Source: Paenibacillus montanisoli
Lineage (GTDB): Bacteria > Bacillota > Bacilli > Paenibacillales > Paenibacillaceae
Direction: 5' to 3'
Length of the DNA: 64,000 nt
Assembly: GCF_003268025.1 (NCBI RefSeq)
Contig: NZ_QLUW01000001.1
Location: 1,612,001 to 1,676,000 of the forward strand
The position numbers were made by a program, and so were the translations under genes. This document shows, in pieces, positions 35,077 through 44,365 of the stretch (position 1 is its first letter; each line of letters begins with the position of its first letter). The notes beneath the pieces were generated by a model. The model was not told the origin of the DNA. It saw nothing but the letters and a program-made list of their open reading frames with translations, and did not search any database.

Positions 35077-36054
35077 ATGGCTCAAATGAATATGAAAGAA
35101 GCGATCCGCGACGCAATGCGCGTGGAGCTTAAAAATGACCCGAACGTGTACGTCTTCGGTGAAGACGTCGGTAAGGTCGGCGGCGTATTCCGTGCGACTG
35201 AAGGACTTCAAGGAGAATTCGGCGAAGACCGCGTATTTGATACGCCGCTTGCTGAATCCGCAATCGCCGGTATGGCGGTAGGTATGGGGATTCAAGGCTT
35301 CCGTCCTGTAGCTGAGATCCAATTCGTCGGCTTTATCTATGAAGCGATGGACCAAATGTTCATCCAAGCGGCACGTATGCGTTACCGTTCCGGCGGCCGT
35401 TACAACTCGCCAATCGTATTCCGCACGCCATTCGGCGGCGGCGTTAAAGCGGCCGAGCTTCACACGGATTCGCTCGAAGGTTTGGCAATCCAAACGCCAG
35501 GCATCAAAGTAATCGTGCCTTCCAACCCGTACGATGCGAAAGGTCTGCTCGTTGCGGCAATCCGCGACAACGATCCGGTCTTCTTCATGGAGCACTTGAA
35601 CCTGTACCATGCGTTCCGTCAAGAGGTGCCGGAAGAGGCATACACGGTTGAGATCGGCAAAGCTAACGTCGTTCGCGAAGGCTCCGATGTTACGATCATC
35701 GCATACGGTCTCATGGTTCATACTGCGGTCAAAGCTGCCGAAGAGCTTGAGAAGAACGGCGTTAAAGCCGAAGTCATCGACCTTCGTACGCTGCTTCCGC
35801 TCGATATCGAGACGATCGTGAAGTCGATCCAGAAAACGAACCGCGCCATCGTCGTGCAAGAAGCGCAAAAAACATCCGGTGCCGCAGCGGAAATCATCGC
35901 TCAAATCAATGAGCATGCGATTCTGCACCTGGAAGCTCCTGTCCTGCGCGTAGCCGGTCCGGATACGGTTTATCCGTTCGCTCAAATTGAGGACGCTTGG
36001 CTCCCAAGCCCTGCTCGGATTGTGAAGGCCGTTAACCAAGTATTGAACTTTTAA
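35077..36054 (+). CDS. pdhB: Pyruvate dehydrogenase E1 component, beta subunit
   Basis: A 325-residue E1-beta: FGEDVGKVGGVFRATEGL, DTPLAESAIAGMAVGMG, the RSGGRYNSPIVFRTPFGGG cation/TPP region and the C-terminal transketolase-like domain (VIDLRTLLPLDIETI). AAGGAGGA lies before the ATG. Codon use is strongly biased to a restricted set, as expected of a highly expressed enzyme; the long antisense open frame over the gene is a by-product of this. Confidence 0.97.
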   Translation: MAQMNMKEAIRDAMRVELKNDPNVYVFGEDVGKVGGVFRATEGLQGEFGEDRVFDTPLAESAIAGMAVGMGIQGFRPVAEIQFVGFIYEAMDQMFIQAARMRYRSGGRYNSPIVFRTPFGGGVKAAELHTDSLEGLAIQTPGIKVIVPSNPYDAKGLLVAAIRDNDPVFFMEHLNLYHAFRQEVPEEAYTVEIGKANVVREGSDVTIIAYGLMVHTAVKAAEELEKNGVKAEVIDLRTLLPLDIETIVKSIQKTNRAIVVQEAQKTSGAAAEIIAQINEHAILHLEAPVLRVAGPDTVYPFAQIEDAWLPSPARIVKAVNQVLNF

Positions 36055-36115
36055 TCAATAGAGGCAACCAGCTTAGAGACACAGGTTGGGAAGACCATGG
36101 AGGAGGTCACGGGAC

Positions 36116-37477
36116 GTGGCAAAATTCGAGTATCGTTTCCCGGAGCTCGGCGAAGGTCTGCATGAAGGCGAAATCGTCAAAATGCACATTACGCCGGGCG
36201 CGACGGTAACGGATGAAGATATCATCATGGAAGTGCAAAATGACAAGGCTATCGTAGAAGTCCCTTGTCCTGTGAACGGTAAAGTGCTTGAAGTGCTCGT
36301 AAAGGACGGTCAAGTATGCCACGTTGGCGAAATCGTCGCCATCATCGATGCGGAAGGCGATGTGCCTGAGCAAGCGGCACCGGCTGGCGACAGCCATAGC
36401 GCTCCGGCGTCTGCACCGGCAGCTCCTGCGCCAACTGCAACTGCCGTGGCTGTAGCGCCTGCACCGGCACCAGCGGCGGCTCCAGCAACACCGACAGCCC
36501 CAGCAACACCGGCAGCTCCAGCAACACCGGCACCGGCCAAAGCTGCCGGCGGTTTAGTGCTTGCAACGCCAAGCGTACGCAAATTCGCCCGCGAGCAAGG
36601 CGTAGACATCGCGACTGTAGCAGGCTCGGGCAAGAACGGCCGAATTACGCGCGAAGACGTATCCGCATTTGCGGCAGGCGGCGCACCTGCAGCAGCACCG
36701 GCTGCGCAAGAAGCTCCGGCAGCATCCGCAGCGTCTGCACCGGCTGCTCAACCGGCAGTCATTGTATCCGGCGATCGCGCCGAAGAGCGCGTACCGTTCA
36801 AAGGCATCCGCAAAGTCATTGCGAATGCAATGGTTAAATCGGTTTACACAGCTCCGCACGTTACGATCATGGACGAAGTGGATGTAACGGCGCTTGTCGA
36901 GCTGCGGACGAAAGCGAAGCCGATTGCCGAGAAGAAAGGCGTCAAGCTGACGTACTTGCCGTTCATCGTGAAGGCGCTCGTGGCGGCATGCCGCCAGTTC
37001 CCGATCATGAACGCGACGCTCGACGAAGAGAAGCAAGAAATCGTATTCAAGAAGTACTACAACATCGGCATCGCTACCGATACGGAGAACGGCTTGATCG
37101 TGCCCGTTATTCCGGACGCGGACCGCAAGAACGTATGGATGGTTGCAGATGCGATTAAAGATCTGGCAACGCGCGGCCGCGACGGCAAGCTTTCCGCAGC
37201 CGAGCTGAAAGGCAGCACCATCAGCATCACAAACATCGGTTCCGCGGGCGGCATGTTCTTTACGCCGGTCATCAACTTCCCTGAGGTTGCGATTCTGGGT
37301 ACGGGCCGCATCTCCGAGAAGCCGGTCGTGAAGAATGGCGAAATCGTCATTGGATCCGTCATGGCTCTGTCCCTAAGTTTTGACCACCGTCTCATTGACG
37401 GCGCAACAGCGCAAAACTTCATGAACTACATCAAACAGCTGCTTGCTGATCCGCAATTACTTGTAATGGAGGTCTAA
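36116..37477 (+). CDS. pdhC: Pyruvate dehydrogenase E2 (dihydrolipoamide acetyltransferase)
   Basis: A 453-residue E2 with one lipoyl domain (1-80; lipoyl Lys in [11 protein letters not shown]), an Ala/Pro/Thr-rich mobile linker (about 85-145), the peripheral subunit-binding domain ([15 protein letters not shown]...[11 protein letters not shown]), a second Ala-rich linker, and the catalytic domain with [10 protein letters not shown] near the C-terminus. The linker contains short DNA-level repeats (CCAGCAACACCG type). GTG 36116 follows GGAGG; an earlier in-frame ATG at 36086 lies upstream of that site. Confidence 0.96.
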   Translation: MAKFEYRFPELGEGLHEGEIVKMHITPGATVTDEDIIMEVQNDKAIVEVPCPVNGKVLEVLVKDGQVCHVGEIVAIIDAEGDVPEQAAPAGDSHSAPASAPAAPAPTATAVAVAPAPAPAAAPATPTAPATPAAPATPAPAKAAGGLVLATPSVRKFAREQGVDIATVAGSGKNGRITREDVSAFAAGGAPAAAPAAQEAPAASAASAPAAQPAVIVSGDRAEERVPFKGIRKVIANAMVKSVYTAPHVTIMDEVDVTALVELRTKAKPIAEKKGVKLTYLPFIVKALVAACRQFPIMNATLDEEKQEIVFKKYYNIGIATDTENGLIVPVIPDADRKNVWMVADAIKDLATRGRDGKLSAAELKGSTISITNIGSAGGMFFTPVINFPEVAILGTGRISEKPVVKNGEIVIGSVMALSLSFDHRLIDGATAQNFMNYIKQLLADPQLLVMEV

Positions 37478-37480
37478 ACG

Positions 37481-38896
37481 ATGGTAGTAGGAGACGCTTC
37501 ACTCGATATTGATTTACTCGTTATCGGCGCAGGCCCCGGCGGCTATGTCGCGGCAATCCGAGCGGCACAGCTCGGCCAAAGCGTGCTGGTTGTAGATAAA
37601 CAATACGTCGGCGGCGTATGCTTGAACGTAGGCTGCATCCCGTCAAAGGCGCTGATCTCGGCGTCGCATCAATATGAATCGATTTCCCATGCTTCGTCCT
37701 TCGGCATCACGGCTTCCGATGTCAAAGTCGAATGGAGCAAGGTGCAGGAGTTCAAAAACGGCGTCGTCAAGAAACTGACAGGCGGCGTTGGCGCCCTGCT
37801 GAAAGCGAACAAGATCCAATTCTTCAGCGGCGAAGTGATGTTCATCAGCGACACGGAAGCGCGCGTATTCAACGAGCAGGAAGCTCCGCGTTACCGCTTT
37901 AAGCACTGCATTATCGCGACGGGCTCCCGTCCGATCGAGCTGAAGGCATTCCCTTACGGCGGACGCATCGTTTCGTCTACAGAAGCGCTGTCCCTTCCGG
38001 AAATTCCGAAGAGCATGGTCGTCATCGGCGGCGGCTACATCGGCATCGAGCTTGGCCAAATGTATGCGCGCTTCGGTTCGAAGGTAACGGTTATTGAAGG
38101 CTCCGACTCGATCCTGCCCGGTTTCGACAGCGACATGTCCTCGCTCGTTGCGAAGAAGCTTAAAGCGGCGAAGGCAGAAATCGTTACCGGCGCACAAGCG
38201 AAGAGCGCTTCGCAAACAGAAATCGATGTTACGGTAACCTATACGGTGAACGGTGAAGACAAACAAGTAACTGCGGACTACCTGCTCGTTACCGTCGGCC
38301 GCCGCCCGAATACGGACGGCGAGCTTGGACTCGATCTGATCGACATCAAGATGACCGACCGCGGATTCATCGAAGTTGACGATCAATGCCGTACAAGCAT
38401 TCCGAACATCTTCGCAATCGGCGATATCGTTGCTGGTCCAGCGCTTGCGCACAAAGCGATGTACGAAGGCCGCGTTGCAGCTGAAGCGATTGCCGGTCAA
38501 CCAAGCAAAATCGATTACAAGTGCATTCCGCTTGTCGTCTTCTCCGATCCTGAATGCTCGAGCGTAGGCTACAGCGAGAAGGAAGCGAAAGAGAAGGGCC
38601 ACAACGTGAAAGTCGGCAAGTTCCCTTTCAATATCAACGGCCGCGCATTGTCCCTTGGCGTAAACGAAGGTTTCGTCAAAATCATCGCGGACGCAGATAA
38701 CGGTCTCGTGCTTGGCGCGCAAATCGCCGGTATCGAAGCCTCCAACATGATTGCGGAAATCGGTCTTGCAATCGAAATGGGCGCAACGATGGAAGATATC
38801 GCCCTTACGATCCATGCGCACCCGACACTTGGCGAGATCGTACTCGACGCAACGGAAGTGGCGCTTGGCCACCCGATTCACGCGATTTCCAAATAA
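37481..38896 (+). CDS. pdhD: Dihydrolipoyl dehydrogenase (E3)
   Basis: A 471-residue FAD disulfide reductase: VIGAGPGGYVAAIRAAQLG, redox-active disulfide GGVCLNVGCIPSK, NAD motif VVIGGGYIGIELG, second FAD motif FAIGDIV and the C-terminal His-Glu dyad in HAHPTLGEIVLD. It reoxidises lipoamide of E2. Three bases separate it from pdhC, whose final codons hold its ribosome binding site (GGAGGT). Confidence 0.97.
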   Translation: MVVGDASLDIDLLVIGAGPGGYVAAIRAAQLGQSVLVVDKQYVGGVCLNVGCIPSKALISASHQYESISHASSFGITASDVKVEWSKVQEFKNGVVKKLTGGVGALLKANKIQFFSGEVMFISDTEARVFNEQEAPRYRFKHCIIATGSRPIELKAFPYGGRIVSSTEALSLPEIPKSMVVIGGGYIGIELGQMYARFGSKVTVIEGSDSILPGFDSDMSSLVAKKLKAAKAEIVTGAQAKSASQTEIDVTVTYTVNGEDKQVTADYLLVTVGRRPNTDGELGLDLIDIKMTDRGFIEVDDQCRTSIPNIFAIGDIVAGPALAHKAMYEGRVAAEAIAGQPSKIDYKCIPLVVFSDPECSSVGYSEKEAKEKGHNVKVGKFPFNINGRALSLGVNEGFVKIIADADNGLVLGAQIAGIEASNMIAEIGLAIEMGATMEDIALTIHAHPTLGEIVLDATEVALGHPIHAISK

Positions 38897-38933
38897 GATT
38901 AACATCGTTAATCAAGTCTGGTTTTACGTTAGT

Positions 38934-38976
38934 AAGAGGTCACGCCGCAGCGTTCTGCGGCGGGCCTCTTTCTTCT
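38934..38976 (+). terminator. Terminator of the pdh operon
   Basis: AAGAGG(tca)CGCCGCAG-CGTT-CTGCGGCG(gg)CCTCTT hairpin, followed by a T/C-rich tail. Confidence 0.85.
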
Positions 38977-39012
38977 ATACATAGATGCAGGTATTTCTTT
39001 TTGGAGGCGGTA

Positions 39013-39507
39013 ATGATGGCGAACGAAGGCCTTGAGAGCAAATTAACGAGCGAATCGCGATCGACGATGATGCAGCTTATTTTTCCGCTGGATACGAATT
39101 ACCACGGTACGATGTTCGGCGGCAAGGTGATGGAATATATGGACAAAATCGCCGCGATCGCAAGCATGCGCCATGCCAGGGGGCCGGTCGTTACGGCATC
39201 GACGGACAGCCTCGATTTTGTCGCGCCTATTAAGGTCGGGGACATGATCGATGTCGAAGCGTTCGTCACCTGGACGCACAAAAGCTCTATGGAGATTTAC
39301 GTGAAGGTGCAAACGGAGAATGTTTATACGGGCGACCGCAAGACCGCGGTTACGGCCTTTTTTACCTTCGTCGCGCTGAATGAACACGGAAAGCCCACCC
39401 CAGTGCCTGGAATCATTCCGCAAACGGAGGAAGAACGGTTGCTTCATGAATCCGCACCGGAAAGATATGAGCTCCGGATGCAACGAAAACGGGACAGATC
39501 GACATAA
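39013..39507 (+). CDS. Acyl-CoA thioesterase (hotdog fold, YkhA/YciA-like)
   Basis: A 164-residue hotdog-fold thioesterase: TNYHGTMFGGKVMEYMDKIAAI contains the helix with the catalytic acidic residue, followed by VTASTDSLDFVAPIKVGD. Members hydrolyse a broad range of acyl-CoAs. GGAGGCGG precedes two ATGs (39013 and 39016); either may be used, while the frame-opening TTG at 39001 overlaps the site. Confidence 0.9.
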   Translation: MMANEGLESKLTSESRSTMMQLIFPLDTNYHGTMFGGKVMEYMDKIAAIASMRHARGPVVTASTDSLDFVAPIKVGDMIDVEAFVTWTHKSSMEIYVKVQTENVYTGDRKTAVTAFFTFVALNEHGKPTPVPGIIPQTEEERLLHESAPERYELRMQRKRDRST

Positions 39508-39554
39508 TCTGTGATATAATTTAATATCATATTTTTTTGTGGAGCGGGAGTTGA

Positions 39555-40523
39555 ATGATGGCTAGCTTGAATGAACAGCAATACTTGAACTTGCTTCGGC
39601 ATGTGCAGAAGCATGGAACGAAGAAGGAAGATCGGACAGGCACAGGGACGTTGTCCGTGTTTGGCTATCAGATGCGCTTCGATCTCAAAGAAGGCTTCCC
39701 GCTATTGACGACCAAACGCGTCCCGTTCAAATTAATCGCGAGCGAGCTGCTTTGGTTTATAAAAGGCGATACGAACATCCGTTATCTGCTGCGGCACAAG
39801 AATCACATCTGGAACGAATGGGCGTTTAAGAAATGGATCGAGAGCGAAGAGTATACCGGTCCGGATATGACGAACTTCGGATTGCGGTCGCAGACGGATG
39901 CCGAGTTTAATCTGCTATATCAGGAGCAAGAGAGCATTTTTATTCGCCGTATATTAGACGACGAGGAATTCGCGCGAAAGTACGGAGATCTCGGTAACGT
40001 TTACGGCAAGCAGTGGCGCAATTGGCAAACCTCTCAGAACGAGACGATCGATCAGCTGGCGAACGTCATTGCGGAGATCAAGCGGAATCCCGACTCCAGA
40101 AGGCTGATTGTGACGGCTTGGTCGCCGGAGGATGCGACGCCGCAGCGTTCCGCTTTGCCTCCTTGCCATACACTGTTCCAGTTTTATGTGGCTGATGGTA
40201 AGCTATCCTGCCAGCTTTATCAACGGAGCGGCGATATTTTTCTGGGAATCCCGTTCAACATTGCCAGCTATGCGCTGCTGACGCATATGATTGCCCAGGA
40301 ATGCGGCTTGGAAGCATCGGAATTCGTACATACGATCGGCGATGCGCATATTTATTTGAACCATCTGGATCAAATCGACGAGCAGCTGAGCCGCGAGGGC
40401 AAACTACTGCCGACGTTGAAGCTCAATCCCGATGTGAAAAACGTGTTTGATTTTGAACTGGACGATATCAAGCTAGACGGGTACGAACCGCATCCTTCCA
40501 TTAAAGCGCCGGTAGCTGTATAA
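39555..40523 (+). CDS. thyA: Thymidylate synthase
   Basis: A 322-residue ThyA (dUMP + methylene-THF to dTMP + DHF). Signatures: [16 protein letters not shown] near the N-terminus, [22 protein letters not shown], nucleophile Cys in [31 protein letters not shown] and HIYLNHL. It has the extra segment of about 50 residues between KNHIWNEWA and [13 protein letters not shown], as in lactobacillar ThyA (E. coli ThyA is 264 residues). Starts at 39555 and 39558 are both possible. folA follows, the classic pair that recycles dihydrofolate. Confidence 0.97.
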   Translation: MMASLNEQQYLNLLRHVQKHGTKKEDRTGTGTLSVFGYQMRFDLKEGFPLLTTKRVPFKLIASELLWFIKGDTNIRYLLRHKNHIWNEWAFKKWIESEEYTGPDMTNFGLRSQTDAEFNLLYQEQESIFIRRILDDEEFARKYGDLGNVYGKQWRNWQTSQNETIDQLANVIAEIKRNPDSRRLIVTAWSPEDATPQRSALPPCHTLFQFYVADGKLSCQLYQRSGDIFLGIPFNIASYALLTHMIAQECGLEASEFVHTIGDAHIYLNHLDQIDEQLSREGKLLPTLKLNPDVKNVFDFELDDIKLDGYEPHPSIKAPVAV

Positions 40524-40549
40524 CGGCCTGCGAAGAAGGGGGAAGCAGC

Positions 40550-41047
40550 ATGATTACGATGATCGCCGCAATGGCGCGCAACCGCGTGATCGGAATTGAT
40601 AACGGGATGCCTTGGCATCTGCCGGCCGAAATGGCGCATTTTCGCCGCTCCACGCTTGGAAAGACAGTCGTGATGGGACGCAAGACGTTCGAATCGCTCG
40701 GCCGTCCGCTCAAGAATCGCCGAAACGTAATCCTGACGCGAAGCTTGGACTACAACCCGGAGGGCTGCGAAATCGTCCATTCCGTCGAAGAAGCGCTTGC
40801 CCGCTATGGAAGCCCCGAGGAGGAGCTAATCATCATGGGGGGCTCCGAGATTTATAAGCAGTTCATGCCCTATGCGGACAAGCTGCTGCTGACGGAAGTG
40901 GACGCCGTGGTGGAAGGGGATGCCTATTTCCCGGAATTTCGCGCAAGCGAGTGGACGGAGTCGCATCGCGACCCATACACGAAGGATGAGCAAAATGCAT
41001 ATGATTTTGCTATTGTCACTTATATCAGAGACGGGCTGAAAAGCTAA
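40550..41047 (+). CDS. folA: Dihydrofolate reductase
   Basis: A 165-residue DHFR: MIAAMARNRVIGIDNGMPWHLPAEMAHFR (first part shown), with the catalytic acidic residue in the helix after MPWHLPAEM, VVMGRKTFESLG, and IIMGGSEIYKQFMPYAD. Regenerates tetrahydrofolate oxidised by ThyA upstream (26-base gap). GGGGGAAGC provides the ribosome binding site. Confidence 0.96.
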   Translation: MITMIAAMARNRVIGIDNGMPWHLPAEMAHFRRSTLGKTVVMGRKTFESLGRPLKNRRNVILTRSLDYNPEGCEIVHSVEEALARYGSPEEELIIMGGSEIYKQFMPYADKLLLTEVDAVVEGDAYFPEFRASEWTESHRDPYTKDEQNAYDFAIVTYIRDGLKS

Positions 41048-41181
41048 ATGCAATATCATGCAAATGCCTAACATTATGCGATAAAGTGCAAATGATTGTA
41101 CGGAAAATCCATTTCATGAACTAGGCCTTGTTGCTAAGATATTGTAAATAGTTATCAGGTTTTTAATGGCAAAGTTTGATA

Positions 41182-41210
41182 TTGAATTAAATGTCGATTC
41201 CCGATATAGT
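41182..41210 (+). promoter_or_regulatory. gltD promoter
   Basis: TTGAAT (41182-41187), 17-base spacer, TATAGT (41205-41210), 55 bases before gltD. No GlnR/TnrA box is seen in the 218-base gap. Confidence 0.65.
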
Positions 41211-41265
41211 TTTAGAGAGATAACGAACATTCGGCAATGGGAAAATGGATGGAGGAAATGCGATC

Positions 41266-42753
41266 ATGTCTACACCTACTGGATTTATGGACTACAAACG
41301 CGAGCTGCCTGCTGACCGCGATCCGCTGGAACGGATTAAGGATTGGGATGAATTTCATAAACATTTCAATGAAGACCAGCTGAGAACGCAAGGCGCGCGC
41401 TGCATGGATTGCGGCACGCCTTACTGCCATACAGGGATCGAGCTTCCAGGCGGAGCTTCGGGTTGCCCGGTGAATAACCTCATTCCGGAATGGAACAATC
41501 TCATTTACCGCGGACTGTGGCGCGAAGCGCTTGACCGTTTGCACAAAACGAACAATTTCCCGGAATTCACAGGACGCGTTTGTCCTGCGCCGTGTGAAGG
41601 CTCCTGTACGGTCGGCCTGATCGGCGATCCGGTTACGATTAAAACCATCGAGCAATCGATTATCGACAAAGGTTTCGAGGAAGGCTGGGTCGTACCGCAG
41701 CCGCCGCAAATGCGTACTGGCAAGAAAGTTGCTGTCGTAGGCTCCGGTCCTGCCGGAATGGCTTGCGCGGCGCAGCTTAACAAAGCGGGCCACACGGTTA
41801 CGGTATACGAGCGTGCAGACCGCATCGGCGGCTTGCTCACATATGGTATTCCGACGATGAAGCTGGATAAGAATATCGTTCAACGCCGCGTTGATCTAAT
41901 GGAAGCGGAAGGCGTAAACTTCATTACGAATGCGGAAGTCGGCAAGAACGTGCCGGCTGATCAGCTGATGAATGAATTCGATGCGGTTGTTCTGTGCGGC
42001 GGCGCGACCAAAGCACGTGAAGTCGACATTGAGGGCCGCAACCTGAACGGCATTCACCTAGCGATGGATTACCTGAATGGCACCATCAAGAGCTACCTGG
42101 ATTCCAACCTGGAAGATGGCAACTATATTTCGGCAAAAGACAAGAACGTCATCGTCATGGGCGGCGGCGACACGGGTACGGACTGCGTAGCTACGGCGCT
42201 TCGTCATGGCTGTAAATCGATTACGCAATTCGGTACGGTCGGTAAAGCGCCGCTAGTGCGCGACCAAGAGAAAAATCCTTGGCCTCAATTCCCGAACGTA
42301 TACACGCTTGATTACGCGCAAGAAGAAGCGCGCGCATTGTTCGGCGAAGACCCCCGCGCATTCTCCATCCTGACGAAGAAGTTCGTAGGCGACGAGAACG
42401 GAAACATCAAAGAGCTGCACACGGTTCAAATCGAACGTACAGTCGATGAAACCGGCCGCAGAATTTATACGGAAATTCCGGGTACGGAGAAAGTATGGAA
42501 AGCGGATCTTGTTCTGATCGCTGTCGGCTTCGAAGGTCCTGAGAATACGCTGGTCGAGAAGCTTGGCCTGGAGACGGACCGCCGCTCCAACGTCAAAGCC
42601 GCTTACGGCGAATATCGTACAAGTGTGGACAAAGTATTCGCTGCAGGCGATATGCGCCGTGGTCAAAGCTTGGTTGTTTGGGCAATCAACGAAGGCCGCG
42701 AAGCTGCGCGTGAAGTGGATCGGTTCTTGATGGGATCGACGATGCTTCCATAA
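41266..42753 (+). CDS. gltD: Glutamate synthase small subunit
   Basis: A 495-residue GltD-type FAD/Fe-S oxidoreductase: N-terminal cysteine clusters ([27 protein letters not shown]), FAD motif [20 protein letters not shown] motif [16 protein letters not shown] and the terminal [17 protein letters not shown]. It feeds electrons from NADPH to the large subunit GltB. No gltB is in the window, so it is a stand-alone copy or the large subunit is elsewhere. ATG 41266 lies ten bases after GGAGG. Confidence 0.93.
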   Translation: MSTPTGFMDYKRELPADRDPLERIKDWDEFHKHFNEDQLRTQGARCMDCGTPYCHTGIELPGGASGCPVNNLIPEWNNLIYRGLWREALDRLHKTNNFPEFTGRVCPAPCEGSCTVGLIGDPVTIKTIEQSIIDKGFEEGWVVPQPPQMRTGKKVAVVGSGPAGMACAAQLNKAGHTVTVYERADRIGGLLTYGIPTMKLDKNIVQRRVDLMEAEGVNFITNAEVGKNVPADQLMNEFDAVVLCGGATKAREVDIEGRNLNGIHLAMDYLNGTIKSYLDSNLEDGNYISAKDKNVIVMGGGDTGTDCVATALRHGCKSITQFGTVGKAPLVRDQEKNPWPQFPNVYTLDYAQEEARALFGEDPRAFSILTKKFVGDENGNIKELHTVQIERTVDETGRRIYTEIPGTEKVWKADLVLIAVGFEGPENTLVEKLGLETDRRSNVKAAYGEYRTSVDKVFAAGDMRRGQSLVVWAINEGREAAREVDRFLMGSTMLP

Positions 42754-42774
42754 GTGAAGCCATAATTGAAATAC

Positions 42775-42795
42775 AAAGCGCCTTCGGGCGCTTTT
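42775..42795 (+). terminator. Terminator after gltD
   Basis: AAAGCGCC-TTCG-GGCGCTTTT, a compact tetraloop hairpin. Confidence 0.9.
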
Positions 42796-42821
42796 ATTTC
42801 GTTTCTAAGGAGCGATAGACA

Positions 42822-43139
42822 ATGATTCAGTATGGATCCGATACGATTACGCAGCTGAAATTTTTAGCGTTTTATCCTCGTATGGAGCGCCGTGACGATC
42901 AATGGATCGATATCGAGCTTCGTGCGGAAGTTAGTCATGAAACGCCGATTCCAAGCGGGCTCATCGATTTGACGATTCTAGTCATTTGCACGCATAGCGG
43001 TGCTATTGCGCAAATCATACCGTTAGACGAGGGCTGCGATTGCGAATTTCAGTTCACTTCGGATGAGAAAGAGCAGATTGCATCCTACATCGAGTCGGAC
43101 GAAATCCAAGCGGAGATTGCGAAACTCGCGCTCAGTTAA
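42822..43139 (+). CDS. Hypothetical protein
   Basis: A 105-residue acidic protein (FLAFYPRMERRDDQWIDIEL start region; CDCEFQF near residue 75; acidic helical tail). No membrane segment or signal peptide. TAAGGAGCG precedes ATG 42822, and it is followed after 56 bases by the next gene in the same direction. I do not recognise a family. Confidence 0.65.
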   Translation: MIQYGSDTITQLKFLAFYPRMERRDDQWIDIELRAEVSHETPIPSGLIDLTILVICTHSGAIAQIIPLDEGCDCEFQFTSDEKEQIASYIESDEIQAEIAKLALS

Positions 43140-43195
43140 GGTAAGATGTGGTAAAATAAGCTGAACGTTATCGTTTCTTTCGGGAGGAGATGCGA

Positions 43196-44353
43196 TTGTA
43201 CAGCACGGCCGCAGCAGTTCTTACACCGACTGAGATTCATAAAATCAGGCATTACGTCCAGCATAAATACGGTGATCTGCCAAGCGATCGCCGTGCCGAA
43301 ATCGTCGATGATGAGCTGCAGCGCATCGTCATGCGCCAGCTGCCTCGTTTTCCGCAGGAAGACAAGCGGAAAGTTACGGCAGCGCTTCTTCGGAGTCTTG
43401 CAGCAAGCAAGCCGGTTTCGGTCAGCGAGAAACATATTTTTGCAGCATGCATGAGGCTCGATTATCGGGATCCTCAGCTTTTGCATGCCCTTCATGAATG
43501 GGTGGAGCAGCGAATCGGCGTGACGATCGAGAGGGAAACGTTCAAGGAAATCGTCGATGAGGCAGCTCGCATCGCCCGATCGCCTCAGCTTGAGGTAGAA
43601 GCTTGGGATGCCATATTAGGAAGAGCAGCAGCTTACTATCGTCCGTCTGACCGGTTGGCCGAGTTCATCGTCCTGCCCGGCAGGAGGGACGCGAATGACG
43701 GAGTAGAGTCTCGCGATGAAGCCGGATCAAGCCGCTTTCTGCTGCTATCCGTACTGCTCAGCGCGTCGACCTTGATCTACGGCTGGTGGATGCTTCATCC
43801 TCCTATGCAAGTACAAGTCCCGCAGCCTAATCCTACAGTCGTCGTAAAGCAAAAGCAGCCGCCAAAGGAACCGGCTCCGGTGAAGGTGAAGCCGAAATAT
43901 CGGAATGAATTGCCTGAAGAGCTGCGGTTCGTGGATGTGAATCGGGAACGGCTAGTTCAGTACCTGTCGGGAAAATCATCTCTGCTGGCGGAAGAGCCGT
44001 ATCTCAGCACAATTCTTAATGCCGCTAAAGATAATGACATTCACCCGCTGCTGCTGTTTGCCATTACAGGGCAGGAGCAGGCTTTTGTACCGAAGACAGA
44101 TAAGAATGCGAAGAAGATTGCGAACAACCCGTTTAACGTGTTCCACAGCTGGAGAGAGTTCAACACGACCATTAGCGAGTCGGCCAGGATCGCGAGCAAT
44201 ACGATCCTTCATAGAAGCCAAGGCCGGCCCGACGAGATGGATGCGATCGCGTGGATCAATAAAAAATATGCTGAAGACGTCAATTGGCATAAAGGCGTTC
44301 GCAGTATATTAGAAGCAATGAAACGTCAAATTATGACGGTTAACGAACGGTAA
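43196..44353 (+). CDS. Membrane-anchored protein with lysozyme-like C-terminal domain
   Basis: A 385-residue protein: a cytoplasmic helical N-terminal part (1-178), one membrane helix (about 180-200, FLLLSVLLSASTLIYGWWML), a Pro/Gln/Lys-rich linker (VQVPQPNPTVVVKQKQPPKE), and an external domain (about 255-385) with IHPLLLFAITGQEQAFVPK, where Glu in GQEQ is placed like the catalytic Glu of lytic enzymes, and NPFNVFHSWREFNTT, which resembles goose-lysozyme/glucosaminidase-type folds. TTG 43196 is eight bases after GGAGG; ATG 43190 directly abuts it. Muralytic activity is an inference. Confidence 0.7.
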   Translation: MYSTAAAVLTPTEIHKIRHYVQHKYGDLPSDRRAEIVDDELQRIVMRQLPRFPQEDKRKVTAALLRSLAASKPVSVSEKHIFAACMRLDYRDPQLLHALHEWVEQRIGVTIERETFKEIVDEAARIARSPQLEVEAWDAILGRAAAYYRPSDRLAEFIVLPGRRDANDGVESRDEAGSSRFLLLSVLLSASTLIYGWWMLHPPMQVQVPQPNPTVVVKQKQPPKEPAPVKVKPKYRNELPEELRFVDVNRERLVQYLSGKSSLLAEEPYLSTILNAAKDNDIHPLLLFAITGQEQAFVPKTDKNAKKIANNPFNVFHSWREFNTTISESARIASNTILHRSQGRPDEMDAIAWINKKYAEDVNWHKGVRSILEAMKRQIMTVNER

Positions 44354-44365
44354 AGAGGCGATGGC

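Noticed and set aside
35044..36039. 331-codon antisense open frame over pdhB
   Set aside because: Same shadow effect; no ribosome binding site or motif.
37643..38905. 420-codon antisense open frame over pdhD
   Set aside because: Shadow of strongly biased codons of the dihydrolipoyl dehydrogenase gene; no recognisable domain.
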